Below the pieces are notes generated by a model. The model did no database searches and was not told the origin of the DNA. It saw nothing but the letters and a program-made list of their open reading frames with translations. Source: an uncultured beta proteobacterium (lineage in GTDB: Bacteria; Pseudomonadota; Gammaproteobacteria; Burkholderiales; Burkholderiaceae_C). Taken from it: a stretch of DNA of 10,944 nt. Both the position numbers and the translations under genes were made by a program. Below are positions 6,585-10,944 of the stretch, one piece after another. The stretch lies in NCBI GenBank assembly GCA_903840825.1, contig CAIMHL010000574.1, positions 1 to 10,944 of the forward strand, in the 5' to 3' direction. Each line of letters opens with the position of its first letter. The stretch's first letter is position 1.

Positions 6585-8330
6585 TCAGTCACACAAAGTA
6601 ACAAAAGCTTCAAACGCCTGTGCAGGCAGGGGCTTGCTGAACAAATAGCCTTGAAAAGCGTGGCACCCAATACTTATCAAAAACTCTTTTTGTGCAAGGG
6701 TTTCCACCCCTTCTGCCAGCACCTCCAGGCCTAGAGACTGCCCCAGCGTCACGATCGTGCGGGTAATGGCGGCATCGTTTTCGTTGGTCAACACGTTTTG
6801 AACAAAGGTCTGGTCAATTTTCAGTTGGTTCAGCGACAAGCGCCGCAGGTAGTTGAGTGAAGAATAACCGGTACCAAAGTCGTCCAACGACAAGCCAATA
6901 CCCTGCGCTTTAAGACTCGCCATTTTGGTGTTGACATCGCGCAGATCGTGGATCAGCATGCCCTCAGTCAACTCCAACTTGAGGCGGTCCGGCCGTGCGC
7001 CCGAGCGTTGCAGGCATTGCATGACACTTTGGACAAAGTCCGGCATTTGGAACTGTTTGGGGCTGACGTTGATGGACAGCGTCAAATGCGACAAAGCGGG
7101 CAAGGTCGACCAGTGCACCAGTGTTTCACAAGCCGCTTCAAGCACCCAATTCCCTAAAGCCTTGATCAGGCCAATTTGCTCGGCCAGGGGGATAAAAACG
7201 GCAGGTGGCACCTGCCCTCTGCCCGGACAGTCCCAACGCAACAAGGCCTCGGCACCCACCAAACCACGCTCCGTGTCGAACTGGGCTTGGTAATGCAAGG
7301 TAAATTGTTTTTGGGCCAGCGCCTGGCGTAACTCTCCGCCCAACCACGACCGCTCGTCCACCATCACCTGCATACCCGCATCAAAAAATCGAAAGGTGTT
7401 GCGCCCGGCCGCCTTGGCTTGGTACATGGCCAGATCGGACTGCTTCAGCAGTTCGTCCATCGGGGACTTGGCGCTGTTAAACAAGGCAATGCCCAAACTG
7501 GCCGTCAAGTGGTAGGAGGCCTCCTCAAAAGTGAAGTTTTGACCCAAGCGGTGCAATATTTTTCGGGCAACCGTCTCGGCGTTGCTGGCCGCTTCAGCCG
7601 GGTCGCTGCCCACGCTTTGAATGAGGACGACAAATTCATCGCCCCCCAAACGGGCCACCGTGTCCACATCACGCACACACGCCCTTAGACGGCAGGCCAC
7701 CTCGATCAGCAAGGCATCTCCCTGCGCATGGCCAAAAGTGTCGTTCAAGGATTTAAAGTTGTCCAGATCGATCACCAGCAAGCCGCAATAAACCGGTTGG
7801 CGTGCACAAGCGGCCAGGGTCTGCTTAAGCCGGTCCGCCAGCAAACGGCGGTTGGCTAGGCCGGTTAAAGCGTCGTGGTGCGCCAACTGCTCGACCAAGG
7901 CCTGGTCCTGCTTTTTTTCAGTGATGTCGCGCTGAATACCAATGTAGTTAACACACAACCCTGCCGCATTCTTCACCGGCACGATGTCCAGATCAACCCA
8001 GAACTCCTGCCCCTCAAGCGTGTAGTTGATCAGTTCAACCCTCACCGCTTGGAATGCATCTAGGGCTTGCCTGATGCGCATGAGTTCTCCGGGTTGCGTA
8101 TTTTTACCCTGCAACAATCGGGGTGAACGCCCTAGTGCCTGGGTGCGTGGATAGCCAGTAACCCGCTCGAAAGCTTCATTGACGTAGACAATGCGTGGAC
8201 CACCCTCAAAGGAAGGCCGGGCGTCCGTGATCAACACCACATCGTTGAGCTGAGCCATACAAATACTCAACAACTCAAGCTGCTCGGCATTTTCAGCCGC
8301 TAAATTGTTGTTTGTATTTTGTTGAATCAT
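6585..8330 (-). CDS. LOV-like PAS / GGDEF / EAL cyclic-di-GMP signalling protein
   Basis: This 581-residue protein probably makes and/or degrades cyclic-di-GMP. A LOV-like PAS domain covers about 21-137. It keeps several flavin-contact positions (R71 and Q74 in GRSPRLLQG, R87, N102, Q133) but has P70 where the photoactive cysteine belongs. The GGDEF domain has D188 in IDLDNFK, the inhibitory site RDVD (220-223) and an intact GGDEF motif (229-233). The EAL domain has EALLRW (361-366), N421, E453, D483/D484 in DDFGTG, K504, E540 and Q560, so both halves look catalytically intact. No membrane segment or signal peptide is seen, so it is probably cytoplasmic. ATG 8328-8330 is chosen because longer starts run into recR; no ribosome binding site is visible and a TTG precedes it directly. 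The gene starts 28 bases after recR. Confidence 0.92.
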   Translation of the reverse strand: MIQQNTNNNLAAENAEQLELLSICMAQLNDVVLITDARPSFEGGPRIVYVNEAFERVTGYPRTQALGRSPRLLQGKNTQPGELMRIRQALDAFQAVRVELINYTLEGQEFWVDLDIVPVKNAAGLCVNYIGIQRDITEKKQDQALVEQLAHHDALTGLANRRLLADRLKQTLAACARQPVYCGLLVIDLDNFKSLNDTFGHAQGDALLIEVACRLRACVRDVDTVARLGGDEFVVLIQSVGSDPAEAASNAETVARKILHRLGQNFTFEEASYHLTASLGIALFNSAKSPMDELLKQSDLAMYQAKAAGRNTFRFFDAGMQVMVDERSWLGGELRQALAQKQFTLHYQAQFDTERGLVGAEALLRWDCPGRGQVPPAVFIPLAEQIGLIKALGNWVLEAACETLVHWSTLPALSHLTLSINVSPKQFQMPDFVQSVMQCLQRSGARPDRLKLELTEGMLIHDLRDVNTKMASLKAQGIGLSLDDFGTGYSSLNYLRRLSLNQLKIDQTFVQNVLTNENDAAITRTIVTLGQSLGLEVLAEGVETLAQKEFLISIGCHAFQGYLFSKPLPAQAFEAFVTLCD

Positions 8331-8358
8331 CAAATTAAATGTTTTGAATGAGTCTAAC

Positions 8359-8949
8359 TTATCGGCGATCAACCAAGGCGTGTGCAATGGTTCCCAAATC
8401 AACATATTCAAGCTCGCTACCCACGGGCACCCCGCGCGCCAAACGAGTAAGCGTCAGCCCTCGTGCCTTTAGACCTTCGCTAATGACGTGGGCGGTGGCT
8501 TCGCCTTCTGCAGTGAAGTTGGTCGCCAAGATGACTTCTTGGACGAGCCCGTCACAAGCTCGGTCAAACAATTTTTTGAGGCCGATATCCTTGGGGCCTA
8601 TCCCGTCCAGCGGATTGAGTTTGCCCATCAAGACAAAGTACAAGCCTTTGTAGGCCCCTGTTCGCTCTATGGCAGATTGGTCTGCAGGGGTCTCCACCAC
8701 GCACAGTTTTGTAGCATCGCGCCGGGCATCAAGGCACACCTCACACACCGGTAGTTGCGTGAACGTGTGGCAAAGCTCGCAGTGGCGCACGCTGTCTGCC
8801 GCTACCTTGAGCGCGTTTGAGAGGGCCAAGGCCCCCGGGCGGTCGTGCTGCAGCAGGTGAAAGGCCATGCGCGAAGCCGATTTGGCCCCCACGCCAGGAA
8901 GCCGGCGCAGTGCCTGAATCAGCACCTCGATGGAGGTGTTATCGGCCAT
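8359..8949 (-). CDS. recR: Recombination protein RecR
   Basis: This 196-residue protein acts with RecO (and RecF) in the cytoplasm to load RecA at gaps during recombinational repair. The N-terminal helix-hairpin-helix is at about 17-33 (LPGVGAKSASRMAFHLL). The zinc finger has all four cysteines: C57, C60, C69 and C72. The Toprim domain follows (about 80-175) with the ATNFTAEGEATA stretch. Length and order match the family (E. coli RecR has 201 residues). It lies 45 bases downstream of ybaB in the standard dnaX-ybaB-recR cluster. The intergenic gap contains a short GTCC/GGAC hairpin but no clear ribosome binding site. Confidence 0.97.
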   Translation of the reverse strand: MADNTSIEVLIQALRRLPGVGAKSASRMAFHLLQHDRPGALALSNALKVAADSVRHCELCHTFTQLPVCEVCLDARRDATKLCVVETPADQSAIERTGAYKGLYFVLMGKLNPLDGIGPKDIGLKKLFDRACDGLVQEVILATNFTAEGEATAHVISEGLKARGLTLTRLARGVPVGSELEYVDLGTIAHALVDRR

Positions 8950-8994
8950 ATTTAAAACCCGGCGCCGCCCAAGGTCCGCACGGACTGATCACGC

Positions 8995-9327
8995 TCAAAA
9001 GGGAAACTTCATGCCACCTGGCAAGCTCGGCATACCGGCGGTCAGTTTGCCCATTTTCTCAGCTGAGGTTTCTTCGGCTTTACGGACAGCGGCGTTAAAG
9101 GCGGCTGCCACCAGGTCTTCAAGCATGTCTTTGTCTTCAGCCAGCAAACTGGGGTCGATCGTGACGCGTTTGACATCGTGCTTGCAAGTCATGGTGACCT
9201 TCACCAAACCCGAGCCCGATTCGCCGGTCACTTCGACAAAGCCCAGTTCATCCTGGGCTTTTTTCATGTTGTCCTGCATGGTCTGGGCCTGCTTCATGAG
9301 ACCGGCGAGTTGTCCTTTGTTGAACAT
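8995..9327 (-). CDS. ybaB: YbaB/EbfC family nucleoid-associated protein
   Basis: This 110-residue DNA-binding protein is a dimeric nucleoid-associated factor whose gene nearly always sits between dnaX and recR. Family features are the N-terminal MFNKGQLAGLMKQAQTMQ helix, the central VTGESGSGLVKVTM strand (about 33-46), IDPSLLAEDKDMLEDLVAAAFN, and a C-terminal PGGMKFPF. Length matches E. coli YbaB (109). ATG 9325-9327 is chosen because a good ribosome binding site lies five bases upstream. An open extension of 31 codons upstream crosses the T-tract region and the dnaX stop and has no family similarity. A terminator-like hairpin between dnaX and this gene may lower its expression relative to dnaX. 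Confidence 0.96.
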   Translation of the reverse strand: MFNKGQLAGLMKQAQTMQDNMKKAQDELGFVEVTGESGSGLVKVTMTCKHDVKRVTIDPSLLAEDKDMLEDLVAAAFNAAVRKAEETSAEKMGKLTAGMPSLPGGMKFPF

Positions 9328-9332
9328 GTGAA

Positions 9333-9338
9333 TTCCTT
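9333..9338 (-). promoter_or_regulatory. Ribosome binding site of ybaB
   Basis: AAGGAA on the minus strand lies five bases before ATG 9325-9327. It supports this start over the longer open frame that extends back into dnaX. Confidence 0.75.
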
Positions 9339-9349
9339 GTTTTGAAAAT

Positions 9350-9385
9350 AAAAAAATGGGAGCTGACGCTGATCGCGCGTCAGCC
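9350..9385 (-). terminator. Hairpin and T-tract between dnaX and ybaB (possible attenuator)
   Basis: On the minus strand GCTGACGC (9384-9377) pairs perfectly with GCGTCAGC (9369-9362) around a seven-base loop, with one more G-U pair at the base. Five bases later comes a run of seven T (9356-9350), then A and four more T. The dnaX stop codon lies in the first arm. The five-base gap before the T-tract makes this less than ideal, so partial read-through into ybaB-recR is plausible. No obvious promoter fits in the 17 bases left before the ybaB start. Confidence 0.55.
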
Positions 9386-10944
9386 TGGCTTGATGCTGCC
9401 CGGGACGATTTTTGCCCCATAGTCGCGCATCATGGTTTGAACAAAAGGGTCGTCAAAGATGATTTTTTCGGCCGCCAACTGACGCTCGGCTACCAAAGCG
9501 GCATTGCGCCGTGCTGGGCTGTCAGTCACGCGCCCAATTTCGACGGCCAAAGTGACCATGTGCCCGCTGGCCTGCAAGGCGGTGGTCAGGCGCTCGCGCG
9601 TTCCAGACTGGTTGAGCGACTCGCGCTCGACCCGCAACACCCACTGATCCACATCGCGTGCCACCAGTTGTGACTGCAAAGCCAACTCACGCACCATGGC
9701 CGTGATCGTCTCAGCCGCCATCAATTGCTGAACCGTAGCGCGCCAAAACTCGCCCTCTTCTGAAGGCTGCAGTGCTTGCAGAGGTGATTGACTGGCTGCA
9801 GCTTCGGTCCTTGAATCCGCCTGAACCCTAACCGGAATTGCCACCACACTGGCCGCATCCGAGGCGTGGTCAAGCGGCGCGCGTGCTGGATCACGCTCAA
9901 AAATCGGACTTAGCCCCCCCGCTGCTGGCATGGTCAGCACATGCAACTGCTGGCCTGGAGGTGGCGTGAAGGCTTCGGGAATAGGTGCTACAGTAATATG
10001 AGCTTGTATAGCAAGACTGGTAAGCTTTGAAGGCACATTTAGTTCATTTTTTTTACCCAACTCTTCGGGCGCATCATCCCAAGCTTGCAAGCGAACTGGC
10101 GGCACCAAGGGCGCCGGCGCCTTGGCGACTGGCTGAGTGACTGCCGGGGCAACGACAACGGCCGCCTGAGGCAAGGGCGCCGGAAAAGGCGCTGGGGCCT
10201 TAATCAGTGTTTTTTTTTCAGCCATTGGCGTCTGGCCTGTTTGGGGCTTGAAAGCCAGTAATCGCAGCAGCACCATCGTGAGTGCGGCATAGTCATCAGG
10301 GGCCAAACCCAACTCGGCACGCCCATGCAAACAAATACTGTAGAGCAACTGCGTCTCGTCAGCGGGCATGATTGCGGCCAAACGCACCACCTCAGCGGCC
10401 TCAGGGTCCGATTCGTCATCAACGGATGAGCTGGAAGGCACCGCTTGGCGAACCGCCATGTGCTGCAAAACAGAGCTCATTTCCTCCAGCGTCGAGGCCG
10501 CACTCAGGCCGTTCAGGCGCAAAACCTCAGAGGTTTCGACGATGGTTTTACCATCACCCAAGGCCAAGGCCTCAATCAGCCTGAATACATAAGAACGGTC
10601 CACACTGCCCAGCATCTGGCGCACGGTGGGCTCACTGATTTGGCCAGAACCAAAAGCAATCGCCTGATCCGTCAGGCTCAGGGCATCGCGCATGGAGCCG
10701 CGTGCCGCACGGGCCAACAAACGCAACGACTGCACATCGGCAGCCACGGCTTCGGTGTGCAGCACTTTGACCAAGTGCTCCCGAATGGTCTCAGGCGCCA
10801 TCGGGCGCAGGTTGAACTGCAGGCAACGCGACAACACGGTCACCGGCACTTTTTGCGGGTCGGTGGTGGCCAACACAAATTTCAAATACTCAGGCGGCTC
10901 TTCCAGCGTCTTCAACATAGCGTTGAACGCCGTGTTGGTGAGCA
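9380..10944 (-). CDS. dnaX: DNA polymerase III subunits tau/gamma (5' end beyond the window)
   Basis: About 520 C-terminal residues are present; the nucleotide-binding N-terminus (roughly 125 residues by comparison with E. coli) lies off the right edge. The product is the clamp-loader ATPase, and the long tau form also links polymerase cores and the helicase. Counting from the ATG at 10918, visible features are LKTLEEPPE, sensor 1 ATTDPQ, the SRC arginine-finger motif (30-32), sensor 2 in GSMRDALSL (R77) and the clamp-loader collar ending about residue 224. A Pro/Ala-rich linker follows (about 238-385), then the C-terminal polymerase-binding domain ending in DPFVQTMMRDYGAKIVPGSI. A run of nine A just after the collar could give a short gamma form. 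The gene heads the dnaX-ybaB-recR cluster. Confidence 0.97.
   Translation of the reverse strand, partial: LTNTAFNAMLKTLEEPPEYLKFVLATTDPQKVPVTVLSRCLQFNLRPMAPETIREHLVKVLHTEAVAADVQSLRLLARAARGSMRDALSLTDQAIAFGSGQISEPTVRQMLGSVDRSYVFRLIEALALGDGKTIVETSEVLRLNGLSAASTLEEMSSVLQHMAVRQAVPSSSSVDDESDPEAAEVVRLAAIMPADETQLLYSICLHGRAELGLAPDDYAALTMVLLRLLAFKPQTGQTPMAEKKTLIKAPAPFPAPLPQAAVVVAPAVTQPVAKAPAPLVPPVRLQAWDDAPEELGKKNELNVPSKLTSLAIQAHITVAPIPEAFTPPPGQQLHVLTMPAAGGLSPIFERDPARAPLDHASDAASVVAIPVRVQADSRTEAAASQSPLQALQPSEEGEFWRATVQQLMAAETITAMVRELALQSQLVARDVDQWVLRVERESLNQSGTRERLTTALQASGHMVTLAVEIGRVTDSPARRNAALVAERQLAAEKIIFDDPFVQTMMRDYGAKIVPGSIKPG
10047..10054 (-). promoter_or_regulatory. Second A-run in dnaX, A8 with stops in both other frames
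   Basis: The coding strand reads GGT AAA AAA AAT GAA. Gaining one A gives AAA TGA; losing one gives ATG AAC TAA, so either slip ends translation within three codons. It lies in the linker 52 codons after the nine-A run. It may be chance in an AT-rich patch. Confidence 0.35.
10173..10201 (-). other. Hairpin downstream of the dnaX A9 run
   Basis: On the minus strand GCGCC (10192-10188) pairs with GGCGC (10181-10177) around TTTTCC. An outer AAGG/CCTT pairing is separated by an asymmetric five-base bulge. The structure begins eight bases after the nine-A run, a position where a stem-loop could stimulate slippage, as one does in E. coli dnaX. GC-rich coding DNA forms such hairpins often by chance. 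Confidence 0.3.
10210..10218 (-). promoter_or_regulatory. Nine-A slippery run in dnaX (possible gamma-making site)
   Basis: The coding strand reads GAA AAA AAA ACA CTG. With one extra A (or a -1 ribosomal shift) it reads AAA AAC ACT GAT TAA. With one A fewer it reads AAA CAC TGA. Both alternatives stop within five codons, right after the clamp-loader collar, giving a gamma-like protein without the tau linker and polymerase-binding domain. Thermus thermophilus dnaX is known to use transcriptional slippage on nine A for this purpose. The sequence layout is certain; use in this organism is inferred. Confidence 0.55.

Noticed and set aside
6488..6590. TPP or guanidine riboswitch ahead of the ABC importer
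   Set aside because: The CUGAGA signature of TPP switches and ACGR loops of mini-ykkC are absent; only generic hairpins remain.
8331..8411. A 27-codon N-terminal extension of the GGDEF/EAL protein overlapping recR
   Set aside because: The extra start is a TTG or ATG inside recR with no convincing ribosome binding site, and the added residues do not belong to any domain. It is not fully excluded.
9328..9420. A 31-codon N-terminal extension of ybaB
   Set aside because: It crosses the T-tract and the end of dnaX and lacks family similarity; ATG 9325-9327 has a good ribosome binding site and matches the usual length.
10204..10422. A separate 72-codon minus-strand reading frame ending at the dnaX A-run
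   Set aside because: It is the +1 frame of dnaX, rich in Trp/Cys/Arg as frame shadows are. Its only significance is that its stop would end a slipped product.

Overview
This window looks like a stretch of conserved chromosome from a betaproteobacterium, most likely the Comamonadaceae (Rhodoferax/Polaromonas-type). That placement is an inference from protein sequence character, moderate-to-high GC and gene order; no search was run. Eleven protein genes cover almost everything. No tRNA, rRNA, CRISPR array or insertion sequence is visible.

Left part (1-3739): a minus-strand pair, a YafS-type methyltransferase followed by rnhA, diverges from a plus-strand pair, gloB followed by mltD. E. coli has the same neighbourhood (mltD, gloB, yafS, rnhA). 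The two pairs meet at one CATG tetranucleotide that carries both divergent start codons, so each promoter must lie inside the other gene or its transcript must be nearly leaderless. The first 194 bases are AT-rich and hold no confident gene; dnaQ, next to rnhA in E. coli, is not seen there.

Middle and right part (3751-10944): all genes lie on the minus strand. In transcription order they are dnaX (5' end off the right edge), ybaB, recR, a LOV-like-PAS/GGDEF/EAL protein, and a three-gene ABC importer (substrate-binding protein, ATPase, permease). dnaX-ybaB-recR is the classic replication/recombination cluster. The cyclic-di-GMP gene starts 28 bases after recR and may be co-transcribed with it. 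The importer follows a 97-base gap with hairpins and a strong ribosome binding site. mltD and the permease gene converge with only 11 bases between them.

No wholly new multi-gene system is evident. The most interesting signals are small. The dnaX coding strand has a run of nine A just after the clamp-loader core, with stop codons immediately available in both other frames. This is the layout Thermus thermophilus uses to make the short gamma protein by slippage. A second run of eight A, 52 codons later, has the same property and sits in an AT-rich patch of the linker. Other points are a hairpin plus T-tract between dnaX and ybaB, a LOV-like sensor domain without its photoactive cysteine, and the shared CATG start.
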